DNA from: Clostridiales bacterium | Lineage (GTDB): Bacteria; Bacillota; Clostridia; Lachnospirales; Lachnospiraceae | NCBI GenBank assembly: GCA_018372435.1 | Contig: JAHAJA010000004.1 | Coordinates: forward strand, 1 to 64,000 | DNA length: 64,000 nucleotides | Direction of reading: 5' to 3' | Shown: piece after piece, positions 15,394 through 24,627 of the stretch | Position numbering within the stretch: the first letter of the stretch is position 1 | How the letters are laid out: each line of letters begins with the position of its first letter | Translations under genes and position numbers: made by a program | The notes under the pieces: generated by a model | The model's database searches: none | The model's input: only the letters and a program-made list of their open reading frames with translations | Told to the model about the DNA's origin: nothing

Positions 15394-17211
15394 ATGAATA
15401 TCCAAGAGAGATTTTTAAGAAACAAATTCACCAGTAGAATTAAAAAAGAGCTTACTATAAGAAGAAAAATGTTTCTTATATACATTATTGGTGGCTTTAT
15501 ACCTATGCTATTTGTTAGCTTGTATTTGATTAATGGAACGAAAAATATAATAATACAACAAAACAAGAGTTCAGAAATTTCGGAGTTACAGCTAATAGGT
15601 GATGGAATTTTCGAGAATGTACGTACCATAGCGGAAGCATCACAACGGTTATATTTTATGGAGATCATAGAGAAATTAGGGGCGTGTCAGTACGATAGTA
15701 AATCTGAGGAATTGGTTAATGATTATAATACATTGAATAAGAAATTAAGAAATGAATGTTTAAATTATTTTAATCATGAGATAGAGAATATATGCTTTTA
15801 CTTTAACAATTCTACCTTATCTCAAAATCTGAGAGTTGCAATGATTAACGAGGAAGTATCAGAACTACCATGGTTCAAAAAAACGATAGAAGCAAACGGT
15901 AGATTAATATGTGCATTCCATGAGGATTCCATGAATTACAAGAAGTATCTATCCTTTTCTAGAATTATTCGAACACAAGGGGGGATCGATGTAGGAATTG
16001 CAGTTATCTCCATGAAGGAGGAACGAATCCTGTTTCCGTTGCAAGAGCATGATACGGAAACGGTATTGGTACTAAATGATGAAGAGATAATATATAGTAA
16101 TTCAAATGATTCAAATAAAAATGAGTTAGTACATATAATAAAAGACAGTGCTAAGAATAACGAATCAGATCAAGAAGTATGTAAGAATGTTATATACAAA
16201 GGAAAAGATTCTGTATTAACAGTGATACCGGTTACATATACCGGTCTTGAGGATAAATTATCAGTTGTTAGTATTCGTCCGTATGCGGATATATTGAAAA
16301 GGGCAAATCAGCAGAGCTTAAAAAGTATTCTCATTATTATGGGAAGTTTTATCATTGCCATATCAATTATAAGTGTATTTGCATGGAATTTTAGTAGTAG
16401 AATTAATAACTTTAAAGTTCAGATGCATAGAGCATCAAGAGGTCAGTTTGATATTGCTGAACATATTGGTGGGGAGGATGAAATCAGTTATCTGTATGAT
16501 GATTTAGGTTTAATGATTAATAGTATTGAAGCATTAATCAGTCAAGTTTATGAAGAGCAGGTACAGAAGGAAGTGCTATACAGTAGGCAAAAAGAGATGG
16601 AGTTTAGCATGCTTGCAAGTCAAATTAATCCTCATTTCTTATATAATACCTTAGAGACGATTCGGATGAAAGCAAGAGTAAATGGGCAAGAAGAGATTGA
16701 GGATATAGTGAAGATGCTTGCTAAAATCATGAGACATAATCTACAGGTTATGGATAAACAAGTTGCTTTGAAACAGGAACTTAATATGGTTGAATCCTAT
16801 CTGAAGATACAGACATATCGATTTGAAGATCGAGTTACCTATAGTATTCATGTTAACTGCAATGTTGATAAGATATATACGATTCCACTTATTCTACAAC
16901 CAATTGTGGAGAATGCTATGGTTCATGGAATAGAGATGAAGAAGGGAACGGGACATATCTCAATATATATAGACAGAATTGGTGACACGATTTGCATACA
17001 GGTGATTGATAACGGAATAGGTTTTTCTGAGGATAAACTACAAGATATCAAAGAGCATATTAATTCAGCAACAGATAGAGTAGGGAGTCATATTGGATTA
17101 AGAAATGTTAATCAAAGAGTAAGATTATTATACGGAGAAGAGTACGGAATTTCAATACAGAGTGAACCATTAGTAAGGACAATAGTACAAATTACGATAC
17201 CGAGAGGTTAG
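15394..17211 (+). CDS. YesM-type sensor histidine kinase
   Basis: 605 residues. Two membrane helices (~27-47 and ~310-335) bracket a ~260-residue extracellular sensor. A HAMP linker follows, then the His_kinase domain with phospho-acceptor H414 in SQINPHFLYNTLETI, and the HATPase domain with VENAMVHGIEM (N box) and DNGIGF (G1). This is the LytS/YesM class that usually senses sugars or ABC-transporter status. The response regulator follows after 22 nt and an LplB/YtcP-type importer comes next, so the pair most likely controls that importer and perhaps nearby hydrolases. ATG 15394 sits behind AAAGGGGGCG. The ligand is unknown. Confidence 0.9.
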   Translation: MNIQERFLRNKFTSRIKKELTIRRKMFLIYIIGGFIPMLFVSLYLINGTKNIIIQQNKSSEISELQLIGDGIFENVRTIAEASQRLYFMEIIEKLGACQYDSKSEELVNDYNTLNKKLRNECLNYFNHEIENICFYFNNSTLSQNLRVAMINEEVSELPWFKKTIEANGRLICAFHEDSMNYKKYLSFSRIIRTQGGIDVGIAVISMKEERILFPLQEHDTETVLVLNDEEIIYSNSNDSNKNELVHIIKDSAKNNESDQEVCKNVIYKGKDSVLTVIPVTYTGLEDKLSVVSIRPYADILKRANQQSLKSILIIMGSFIIAISIISVFAWNFSSRINNFKVQMHRASRGQFDIAEHIGGEDEISYLYDDLGLMINSIEALISQVYEEQVQKEVLYSRQKEMEFSMLASQINPHFLYNTLETIRMKARVNGQEEIEDIVKMLAKIMRHNLQVMDKQVALKQELNMVESYLKIQTYRFEDRVTYSIHVNCNVDKIYTIPLILQPIVENAMVHGIEMKKGTGHISIYIDRIGDTICIQVIDNGIGFSEDKLQDIKEHINSATDRVGSHIGLRNVNQRVRLLYGEEYGISIQSEPLVRTIVQITIPRG

Positions 17212-17233
17212 TTATTCATGAGGAGTGTGTGAA

Positions 17234-18772
17234 ATGTATAATGTAGTAATTGTTGATGATGAACAAACGGTAAGAGAAGGAATACGAACGCTACTTACGT
17301 GGGAGAGTATGGGGTTTACTATTGTAGCGGAGTCTTCCGATGGAGAGGAGGGTTTGAACGCAGTTTTGCGTATCCAACCTGATGTGGTACTTGTTGACGT
17401 ACGAATGCCTGGAATGTCGGGAATTGAACTTATCTCAGAGGCAAGAAAGAGGGGATATAAAGGATATTTTCTTATATTATCAGGGTATTCAGATTTTCAA
17501 TATGCAAAATCAGCAATATCCCTAGGGGTGAAGGGATATCTGTTGAAACCTATTGATGAAGATGAATTATATGAATATTTTAGTGATATAAGTGAGGAAT
17601 TAGAACAAGATAGGAAAGAAAAAGAGAAAGAAGAATTGATAATAAATGAAAAGAAAAAGAACAGGGGAAAGGCAAGACAAAACATTATATACAATCTGCT
17701 GATGAAACAGGAGCCTATAGAAGTAATCGAGAAAGAAATTGAAAAATATGAACTGGATTATAATTATAAAAAGTTCCATGTGGTGGTTCTTAGTAATGAT
17801 AAATTCTATACAGATACACTTTATAAAGAGAAGATTCGATTAATCTTGTATGGATTACATAGTTGTGAATATCTTGTGTTGGCTGACAAAGTTGCAATAA
17901 TTATCAAAGGAGATAACTTGCAAAAAGATATGAAGCAACTTCTGGAGAATAATAAAAGGATTATGGAGCGATATGAAGAAGGATTCTTTATAGCAACCGG
18001 GCAAGAGGTAATCTGCTTAAAGGATATATGTTATAGCTATGAAGGAGCACAGTATCTAAATGATCAAAAATTCTTATTTGGTAAGAAAAATCCTGTTTCC
18101 ATGAAATCACTTATTGAAAAAATGGAAGATAAAGAGAATAAGGATTTTTCTAGTTTAAGTGACTGTATAGAAATAGGGGATCTTATTGGAATAGAAGATA
18201 CGGTGCACACTATGTTAGAGAGGTGCAGATATAAACTAATAAAAGAATCCCGCATTAAAGTAATGGCTATTAATAATGCGATCCTGCTTATTAAGCATTT
18301 TAAAGATAGATATACGGATCAAACGAAGGAGTTAATTGATATTAAATCTTATACAGATGAAGTAAACAAGACGGAGTCACTTGAAGAGATGGAAGAGATT
18401 GTCGTAGAGTATTGTAAAACAATCAGCGAAAAACTCGGTAATTCCGGAGCTAACAGTATTGTTAAGAGGATGGGGGTCTTTATACAAAAGAACTACAGTA
18501 AAGATCTTAAGTTAGAAGCCATAGCTAAGATGTTTGGCTATAATAGCGCCTATCTAGGGAAAACATACAAAAAAGCCACAGGAGAAAGCTTTAATACAAC
18601 ATTAGATAAAGTACGGATTGTGAATGCGAAAAAGTTGCTAATAAATACAGATCTAAAGGTTTATCAAGTATCAGAAAAAGTAGGGTATTACAATATAGAC
18701 TATTTTTATTCTAAATTCAAAAAATATGTTGGTCTAACCCCAAAAGAGTTTAAAAAGAATAAAATCAAGTAA
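17234..18772 (+). CDS. YesN-type response regulator with AraC DNA-binding domain
   Basis: 512 residues. The receiver domain (~1-120) has the acidic pair D8/D9, phospho-acceptor D55 in VLVDVRMPGMSG and the K of GYLLKPI. A ~270-residue linker region of helical, charged sequence follows, then a C-terminal AraC helix-turn-helix pair (~405-510: LEAIAKMFGYNSAYLGKTYKKATG and VYQVSEKVGYYNIDYFYSKFKKYVGLTPKEF). Partner of the upstream kinase. ATG 17234 follows AGGAG by 8 nt; the GTG at 17225 would overlap that site. Direct repeats upstream of the ABC genes (18881-18913) are good candidate binding sites. Confidence 0.9.
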   Translation: MYNVVIVDDEQTVREGIRTLLTWESMGFTIVAESSDGEEGLNAVLRIQPDVVLVDVRMPGMSGIELISEARKRGYKGYFLILSGYSDFQYAKSAISLGVKGYLLKPIDEDELYEYFSDISEELEQDRKEKEKEELIINEKKKNRGKARQNIIYNLLMKQEPIEVIEKEIEKYELDYNYKKFHVVVLSNDKFYTDTLYKEKIRLILYGLHSCEYLVLADKVAIIIKGDNLQKDMKQLLENNKRIMERYEEGFFIATGQEVICLKDICYSYEGAQYLNDQKFLFGKKNPVSMKSLIEKMEDKENKDFSSLSDCIEIGDLIGIEDTVHTMLERCRYKLIKESRIKVMAINNAILLIKHFKDRYTDQTKELIDIKSYTDEVNKTESLEEMEEIVVEYCKTISEKLGNSGANSIVKRMGVFIQKNYSKDLKLEAIAKMFGYNSAYLGKTYKKATGESFNTTLDKVRIVNAKKLLINTDLKVYQVSEKVGYYNIDYFYSKFKKYVGLTPKEFKKNKIK

Positions 18773-18797
18773 CTTAATAGCGCAATACAAGAGAAAA

Positions 18798-18834
18798 GAA
18801 TTTCCGAGACTATATCACGGAAATTCTTTTTTTG
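18798..18834 (+). terminator. Terminator of the two-component operon
   Basis: GAATTTCCG / CGGAAATTC with an 11-nt loop, followed by seven T. Confidence 0.85.
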
Positions 18835-18880
18835 TAATGAAATTACGATTGTTTCATCAAAAAGTAAAATAAGTACAGTT

Positions 18881-18929
18881 TTTTGTTAAAGTATAGTGGG
18901 TATTTTGTTAAAGAAAGCTAAGATATAAT
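18881..18929 (+). promoter_or_regulatory. Activator-type promoter of the ABC importer: 11-bp direct repeats plus -10
   Basis: TTTTGTTAAAG occurs at 18881-18891 and again at 18903-18913, a 22-bp offset (two helical turns) typical of AraC-type sites. A TATAAT -10 lies at 18924-18929, and the second repeat occupies the position where a -35 box should be, while no consensus -35 exists. That layout suits activation by the neighbouring YesN-type regulator. Binding is inferred. Confidence 0.55.
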
Positions 18930-18957
18930 AACTATAAGCTAACGAAGGGGGAGAAAA

Positions 18958-19908
18958 ATGAATAAAAAAAAGAAAGAAATAAGCGTACATAAGCAGAAAT
19001 TTAGCTTTAAATTGATGTATAAACAAAGATATCTGCTAGTAATGTCAGTTCCGTTCGTTATTTGGCTGATTATCTTTAAATACATACCATTGTGGGGCTG
19101 GACCATGGCATTTCAGGATGTGAAACCCAAAACATTTGCGTTATCAATATGGGAGAGAACCTGGGTTGGATTCGATCACTTCAAAGCCCTACTACATGAT
19201 GGAGAGTTTTTTGATGCATTGAGAAACACACTAGGAATCAGCCTAATAGGAATCGTACTGGGCTTTATAACTTCAGTGGGGTTTGCTCTCTTATTAAACG
19301 AAGTCCGTTTAAAGCGTTTTAAGAAAGTAACACAGACAATATCGTATCTACCTCATTTTGTATCCTGGGTTATTATAGCCAGTATAGCCAAAATGGTGTT
19401 AGGGGATTCAGGTGTTTTGAATGAAGTGCTTGGCAAAATAGGAGTAGGTCCAATTAAATTTATGACCACCAATGGACCAGTGTTTTGGCTCGTTGTCTGC
19501 ATTATTAATATATGGAAAGAAACTGGCTGGGATGCCATTATCTATCTATCGGCTATGACGGGAATTGATCAGGGATTATATGAAGCGGCTAAAGTTGATG
19601 GTGCCGGAAGATTCCGTAGAATGTGGCATATAACCTTACCAGGTATTCGACCAACGATTATTGTTCTTGTAATCATGAGTATAGGAGGAGTTCTTGGTGC
19701 TGGTATGGAACGGCAGATGTTGCTTGGTAATGGTATCGTTCAAGATTACGCTGACGTAGTATCTTGGTATGCATATCGATTTGGTATAGGCAATAATAAT
19801 TATGGTTTTGGAACTGCAGTGGGTGTATTCCAATCTGCCATTAGTTTAGTTCTACTGTTTGTCGCGAATAAAGTTGCTGGCAAATTCAGTGATAGCAAAT
19901 TAGTATAG
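18958..19908 (+). CDS. ABC sugar importer permease (LplB-type)
   Basis: 316 residues with six predicted membrane helices. N-terminal charged tail, then LLVMSVPFVIWLIIFKYIPLWGWTMAFQD, which is characteristic of LplB/YteP permeases of the CUT1 class. The EAA cytoplasmic loop contact for the ATPase is seen as YEAAKVDGAGRFRRMWHITLPGI. It imports oligosaccharides together with the next permease and the solute-binding protein. No ATPase gene is present, as is usual for this family, which shares an MsmX-type ATPase encoded elsewhere. ATG 18958 follows AAGGGGGAG. Confidence 0.92.
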   Translation: MNKKKKEISVHKQKFSFKLMYKQRYLLVMSVPFVIWLIIFKYIPLWGWTMAFQDVKPKTFALSIWERTWVGFDHFKALLHDGEFFDALRNTLGISLIGIVLGFITSVGFALLLNEVRLKRFKKVTQTISYLPHFVSWVIIASIAKMVLGDSGVLNEVLGKIGVGPIKFMTTNGPVFWLVVCIINIWKETGWDAIIYLSAMTGIDQGLYEAAKVDGAGRFRRMWHITLPGIRPTIIVLVIMSIGGVLGAGMERQMLLGNGIVQDYADVVSWYAYRFGIGNNNYGFGTAVGVFQSAISLVLLFVANKVAGKFSDSKLV

Positions 19909-19917
19909 GAGGAAGGT

Positions 19918-20811
19918 ATGAAGAGAACGAGTAGGAACAAATTAAACAGATATACAAGCTTTGACGTGTTTTTAGTAATTTTCTTTGTATGTATCACGTT
20001 CATTACCTTGTATCCTTTCCTAAATGTTTTGGCAATTTCATTTAACGATTCGCTTGATACCATAAGAGGAGTAAATTTTATTATTCCACGTAAGTTTACG
20101 TTCGATAACTATAAGTATATTTTCGAAGAAAAAGATTTACTCTCTCCACTAGGAATGTCAGTTGCGAGAACTGTAATTGGTACTGCAATAGGCACAATCT
20201 GTACTGCAATGCTTGCTTATGTGTTAAGTAGAAAAGACTTTTATTTTAATAAGTTATTTACCGTTATGTTCATTATCACGATGTATGTTGGAGGGGGATT
20301 AATACCGGACTACTTGCTGATTGGAAGAACGTTAAAGATGACCAACGAATTCTCTGTGTATATTATTCCTGGATTAATTGGTGTTTTCTTTCTAATCCTA
20401 ATGAGGTCGTTTATTGAAGGGCTTCCAGAAGCATTACAAGAATCAGCTAGGATTGATGGTGCCACTGATTTTAAAATCTGGTATAAGATCATTCTTCCTT
20501 TATGCAAACCAGTTTTAGCAACTGTTGCTTTGTTCATAGCGGTAACTCAGTGGAATTCTTTTATGGATACCTATATCTACGCTAGAAAATTGAAAACATT
20601 GCAATATGTACTGTACGAGATATTAAACGATACTGGAGTAAAAATCTCAAACATACATGATGCGAACTTGAATAATGCAGCAGCTACAGTGACACCACAA
20701 TCCATACGTATGGCAATTACAATTATTGCTACGGTGCCAATTGTAGTCGTATATCCATTTTTACAGAGATATTTTGTAGGCGGAATGACTCTCGGAGCAG
20801 TAAAAGACTAA
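19918..20811 (+). CDS. ABC sugar importer permease (YtcP-type)
   Basis: 297 residues, six membrane helices, starting 9 nt after the first permease behind AGGAGG. It has the YtcP/LplC N-terminus (FDVFLVIFFVCITFITLYPFL and a NDSLDTIRG loop) and the EAA motif LQESARIDGATDFKIWYKIILPL. It forms the heteromeric channel with the LplB-type subunit. The order permease-permease-binding protein is standard for this class in Firmicutes. Confidence 0.92.
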   Translation: MKRTSRNKLNRYTSFDVFLVIFFVCITFITLYPFLNVLAISFNDSLDTIRGVNFIIPRKFTFDNYKYIFEEKDLLSPLGMSVARTVIGTAIGTICTAMLAYVLSRKDFYFNKLFTVMFIITMYVGGGLIPDYLLIGRTLKMTNEFSVYIIPGLIGVFFLILMRSFIEGLPEALQESARIDGATDFKIWYKIILPLCKPVLATVALFIAVTQWNSFMDTYIYARKLKTLQYVLYEILNDTGVKISNIHDANLNNAAATVTPQSIRMAITIIATVPIVVVYPFLQRYFVGGMTLGAVKD

Positions 20812-20923
20812 GTTTGGGATTCATTATGATATATTATGATTATCACTTATGTAATCATTATATATAGATGTGTTATGAAGTTTGTTACGTGAGGCAACTA
20901 AAATTTAGTTTAGGGGGAAAGTT

Positions 20924-22666
20924 ATGAAGGTATTGAAAAAAAGAATTGTTTCAGGGTTAGTTATTATGTGTATGGTAGTAACTATGTTATCTGGTTGTAA
21001 GAAATCTGCGACCAAAGAAGAAGTTACGACTACAGATTCAAAAGAGACATCTCAAACAGCAGATGGAACGACTCAGCAAGCGGAAACAGAGACAACAGAA
21101 GATTTGAAACCTATGACATTTACATTCTATAATGCAGATGGTACGAAAGAAGATCCATGGACAGATCCCGTGGCGCAAGAAATTACAAAGCAGACGGGAA
21201 TCAAGATAAATCAAGATTTCCCTGTAGATGGTGATGATCAGAGAGTCTCTCTTATGATTGCTTCGGAGGAATATCCGGATCTTATCTTTGCAAAAGACGA
21301 TGTGGATGCCCTTATATCGGCTGGAGCGCTGATTGATATGACAGATCTAATTGACCAGTATGGTCCTAATATTAAGGCTTTGTACGGGGAGGAATATGGT
21401 AAGCTACGTTATACGCAGGATGATCCAGCAATTTACCAGTTATGCAGTGCAGGTGTAGGGCAAACCTCTTATACTACGAGTGGTACTGCACAGTTACAGT
21501 TTGCTGTTTTAGAAGCCAATAATTATGAGATCCCTAAGACTTTAGAGCAATATGAGAAGATGATCAAAGATTATATGGCAGCAAATCCTCAGATTGATGG
21601 ATTAGATACCATTGGATTTACGTTATCTTGTTCTGACTGGCACTGGCTGATTACATTGGCAAATCCATCTGGATTTATTGCAAATGCTTCACCTGATAAT
21701 GGACAATGGATAGTAGATGATGCCAATAATTATCAAGCCACTTATAAACATACGGCTACAGGACAAAAAGAATATTATCAATGGTTAAACCGTATGTATA
21801 TAGAAGGTGTGCTTGATCCAGATTTCGCAACACAGACACATGATGATTATATTGCTAAGATTTCTACAGGACGTGTATTAGGATTATTAGATGCAGACTG
21901 GGATTATAGAGATGCGGAAACGGTATTGAGAGCAGATGGAAAATCAGATAGAACCTATGCTGGACTTCCTGTAACTATGAATGCGGATCAAAAAGCTGCT
22001 TCCTTAAAGAATCAAGGTCTTACTGTTGGTTGGGGAATTGGTATAACAAAAGCATGTAAAGATCCAGTACGAGCAATTAAATTCTTAGATTGGCTTTGTT
22101 CAGATGAAGCACAAGTACTTATTAATTGGGGAATTAAAGATGTGAATTATTTTATCGATGATGAGGGACATAGATATAGAAAAGATGAAGAAATTAAGAA
22201 ATCACAAGAAGATCCAGATTACAAATATAAAAGTGGTATAGGAATACATAATTATCCATGGCCAATACATGGAGATGGTGTAGTTGATTCTACGGGATCA
22301 ACCTATACAACAAATTCAAAGGATGCGGTTATCAGTAATTATACAGAAGCGCAAAAGAAAGCAAAAGAAGCATGGGGAGTTGAGTTGTTGACAGATATCT
22401 TCCCTCAAGCAAGTGAATTTGAGATACCAAATTATGCACCTGTCTATAAGCAGAATCTAACGGACGAATTCAATACATATGCGACAAAATTAGATGAAAT
22501 TGCTTGGTCAGGACTCATTTCATGTGTTATGGCGAAAGAGGGAGAATTTGATACTGCGTGGGATAAGATGCAAAAAGACTTTAAGGATGCAGGGGTAGAT
22601 AAGGCAAACGGATTGTTAACAGGGCTTATTCAAAAGCAAGTTGAATTCTGGTCATCAGGGAATTAA
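20924..22666 (+). CDS. Extracellular sugar-binding lipoprotein of the ABC importer
   Basis: 580 residues. Lipoprotein signal peptide with lipobox LSGC, the lipidated Cys being residue 25. It is followed by a Thr/Glu-rich linker and a family-1-type solute-binding fold, large as usual for LplA-like proteins. Features include FYNADGTKEDPWTDP and a C-terminal EFWSSGN. It captures oligosaccharides at the cell surface and hands them to the two permeases. ATG follows TAGGGGGAAAG. The 112-nt gap from the second permease has no terminator, so the three genes probably form one operon. Ligand unknown; pectic or xylan-type oligosaccharides are typical of the family. Confidence 0.9.
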   Translation: MKVLKKRIVSGLVIMCMVVTMLSGCKKSATKEEVTTTDSKETSQTADGTTQQAETETTEDLKPMTFTFYNADGTKEDPWTDPVAQEITKQTGIKINQDFPVDGDDQRVSLMIASEEYPDLIFAKDDVDALISAGALIDMTDLIDQYGPNIKALYGEEYGKLRYTQDDPAIYQLCSAGVGQTSYTTSGTAQLQFAVLEANNYEIPKTLEQYEKMIKDYMAANPQIDGLDTIGFTLSCSDWHWLITLANPSGFIANASPDNGQWIVDDANNYQATYKHTATGQKEYYQWLNRMYIEGVLDPDFATQTHDDYIAKISTGRVLGLLDADWDYRDAETVLRADGKSDRTYAGLPVTMNADQKAASLKNQGLTVGWGIGITKACKDPVRAIKFLDWLCSDEAQVLINWGIKDVNYFIDDEGHRYRKDEEIKKSQEDPDYKYKSGIGIHNYPWPIHGDGVVDSTGSTYTTNSKDAVISNYTEAQKKAKEAWGVELLTDIFPQASEFEIPNYAPVYKQNLTDEFNTYATKLDEIAWSGLISCVMAKEGEFDTAWDKMQKDFKDAGVDKANGLLTGLIQKQVEFWSSGN

Positions 22667-22716
22667 AATGTATAAATATAAAAAAGTTGACTCATAACAC
22701 ATTAAAATAATTATAT

Positions 22717-22752
22717 CAAAAAATACTACCATGATTGTGGTAGTATTTTTTG
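22717..22752 (+). terminator. Terminator of the ABC importer operon
   Basis: AAATACTACCA / TGTGGTAGTATTTTTT with a short loop and six T. Confidence 0.85.
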
Positions 22753-22935
22753 ACTAGATATGTACTTTGAAGGGACTGGGACTCTACTGTATTAAGTGTA
22801 CAGCCTATAAATTATCTGATTAGATAAATTATCTGATTAAATAAATTAAGATTGAATATATAATAAATAAGTGGTAAAATATTACTTAAATAGAGATGAG
22901 CTTTGAAGTTTAAGTATTCTCTAATTTGATAAGAT

Positions 22936-23007
22936 GCACGAGTGGCTCAGTGGTGGAGTATTGCCTTCCCAAGGCGAGGGTCGCGGGTTCGAATCCCGTC
23001 TCGTGCT
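22936..23007 (+). tRNA. tRNA-Gly (anticodon CCC)
   Basis: 72-nt cloverleaf: acceptor GCACGAG/CTCGTGC, D stem GCTC/GAGT, anticodon stem TTGCC/GGCGA with loop TTCCCAA (anticodon CCC, reading GGG), T arm GCGGG-TTCGAAT-CCCGT, discriminator T. CCA is not encoded. Its 3' half is duplicated twice downstream. Confidence 0.93.
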
Positions 23008-23009
23008 TA
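22988..23009 (+). repeat. tRNA-Gly 3'-end att-like sequence, copy 1 (in the tRNA)
   Basis: The T-loop-to-acceptor segment of tRNA-Gly, from TTCGAATCC to CGTGCTTA. The same sequence recurs at 24380-24401 and, shorter, at 26806-26820. tRNA 3' ends are standard integration sites, so this would be attL. Confidence 0.6.
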
Positions 23010-23017
23010 ACTTAATT

Positions 23018-23058
23018 CGTCAGAAGTTCTTTGTTTATGAGGCTTCTGGCGATTTTTC
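23018..23058 (+). terminator. Terminator of tRNA-Gly
   Basis: CGTCAGAAG / CTTCTGGCG hairpin followed by ATTTTTC, just after the tRNA. Confidence 0.75.
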
Positions 23059-23325
23059 ATTTCCAGAGTTTTGAGTACCCATGAGAACTGTGAATATCAT
23101 GGGCAGATTTTACTTCGATTTCTGCACGTCAGCGCGGATACAGTTTGACTTACTATTTCGGCAAAAGTATAATAAGATAAATTTACAATTTGTCGCTGAA
23201 TATTTAGTCAAACCAAAGTTGTTGTCATAAAGAATTTAAGATAAAAAATACGATAAATGATTATTTGAAAAGTCGGATAATTGTATTTTATTTCTGATAT
23301 CATTGAATCAAAGGGGGAGCATAAG
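23059..23325 (+). other. Intergenic region after tRNA-Gly
   Basis: About 267 nt with no gene. Unremarkable AT-rich sequence apart from the ribosome site of the next gene. Confidence 0.4.
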
Positions 23326-24171
23326 ATGAATCTCATTGAACAACTTAACCGTGCAATTGGGTATATTGAGTTGAACCTGACTGATGCAGAAGCGTTGTCA
23401 TCTGTAGCAAATGTAACATCGTATTCGTCATATCATTTTCAACGAATATTCAACTACCTTACAGATATGCCACTTTCAGAGTATATACGGAAACGCAAAA
23501 TGTCTGTTGCGGTGGTGGACCTGCAAAGAGGAAATAAGGTTATTGATGTTGCTGTAAAATACGGATATAACAGCGCAGATAGCTTCGCAAGAGCATTTGA
23601 AAGGCAACATGGATTCACTCCAACAATTGTTCGGCAGGATGGTGTGAAGTTTCAGATATATCCTCCTTTGACTTTTCAAATTCAGATTAAAGGAGTGCAA
23701 AAAATGACATGTAAGATTGAAACAAAAAGTGCATTTGAAATGTTCGGTGTTTATGGCGAAATAAGTTCCGATATGGAAAAAGCATTTGAGGAAGTACCAA
23801 TGTTCCGTAAGCAGTGTGACGATGATGGTTCGGTTGACGAAATGAATAACTTATTGGGAGAAGAACCTGATACTATGCTTCATGCAGTACTGTATGACCA
23901 CACGGAGACCACCTTTAAGTATATGATATGTCAGCATGTACCAGAAGCTATGGATATTCCGAAACGATTTACCATACTACATGTTCCGGCTATGACATGG
24001 GCCATATTTTCAGTGGACGACTGTGAAATGCAAAATATGTGGCGACGAATCTATGCAGAATGGCTTCCAACATCAGGTTATAATCTGGTGGGAGATATTA
24101 ATTTCGAAATGTATTACGGTAAAGCAGATAATCCGAGAGGTGAGATCTGGATTCCTGTTGAGCCTCAATAA
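23326..24171 (+). CDS. AraC-family regulator with GyrI-like ligand-binding domain
   Basis: 281 residues. N-terminal AraC/Rob-type double helix-turn-helix (~1-105: YSSYHFQRIFNYLTDMPLSEYIRKR and AVKYGYNSADSFARAFERQHGFTP). A C-terminal GyrI/SOUL-like domain (~125-281: MFGVYGEISSDMEK...EIWIPVEP) binds small amphipathic molecules in this family (Rob, BmrR C-domain). Such proteins commonly sense drugs or toxic metabolites. ATG 23326 sits behind AAAGGGGGAG. It ends in its own terminator. It lies between two copies of the tRNA-Gly 3' end, suggesting arrival on a mobile islet. No target gene is adjacent. Confidence 0.85.
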   Translation: MNLIEQLNRAIGYIELNLTDAEALSSVANVTSYSSYHFQRIFNYLTDMPLSEYIRKRKMSVAVVDLQRGNKVIDVAVKYGYNSADSFARAFERQHGFTPTIVRQDGVKFQIYPPLTFQIQIKGVQKMTCKIETKSAFEMFGVYGEISSDMEKAFEEVPMFRKQCDDDGSVDEMNNLLGEEPDTMLHAVLYDHTETTFKYMICQHVPEAMDIPKRFTILHVPAMTWAIFSVDDCEMQNMWRRIYAEWLPTSGYNLVGDINFEMYYGKADNPRGEIWIPVEPQ

Positions 24172-24178
24172 GGTTATT

Positions 24179-24221
24179 CAGGGGCAGGAGCTATAAATTT
24201 ATATGGCTCCTGTCTTTTATT
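24179..24221 (+). terminator. Terminator of the AraC-GyrI regulator gene
   Basis: GGGGCAGGAGC / GGCTCCTGTC hairpin with an AT-rich loop and TTTTATT tail. Confidence 0.75.
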
Positions 24222-24627
24222 GTGGCATTGAGGTTGGAATGAGTATATAATAAGATGATTACAAATTCAATTTATAAGGTAAAAAATAGCACACATCCCA
24301 TGTATGCAAGGTTGTGTGCGGATAATTTACAGAAGCCGCAAACTTCCTATTTATCAGTATTTGTGCGTGCGGGGATTTGTTCGAATCCCGTCTCGTGCTT
24401 ACGAATTTCCTCGGAAATCAAGACAAATTAAGGTCTCTGGGGATTTTTCTTGTTTGGATAAGCACTTAAGTTATTTGTTCTTTGTTAGATAAAACTCCAC
24501 AAGATTTCCTTGTGTTTTAATAGATATTAATATTTGAAAGGGTGAATTAAATGCAAAAAGGTTTTAAATGCTACAACACAAGGAGAGTGACAATAATTTA
24601 GCTCTCCGTAAAGAAAAGGAGAGAATT
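24222..24627 (+). other. Intergenic region holding a second tRNA-Gly 3' end
   Basis: 406 nt. A small inverted repeat, GCACACA (24289-24295) and TGTGTGC (24313-24319), lies ahead of the tRNA-tail copy at 24380-24401. The rest is AT-rich. A 62-codon open frame covering the repeat has no ribosome site or family resemblance and is not a gene. Confidence 0.5.
24380..24401 (+). repeat. tRNA-Gly 3'-end att-like sequence, copy 2
   Basis: 22 identical bases to 22988-23009 (T loop through discriminator plus TA), without the rest of a tRNA. Consistent with an attachment-site scar at the end of an integrated islet. Confidence 0.65.

Noticed and set aside
18958..22666. Missing ABC ATPase as a sign of gene loss
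   Set aside because: CUT1 importers of the LplB/YtcP type normally share an ATPase encoded elsewhere.
24380..24401. Second complete tRNA-Gly gene
   Set aside because: Only the T-loop and 3' acceptor strand are present; no acceptor 5' strand, D arm or anticodon arm upstream.
24304..24492. 62-codon frame overlapping the second tRNA-tail copy
   Set aside because: Built on the tRNA fragment and flanks; no ribosome site or family features.
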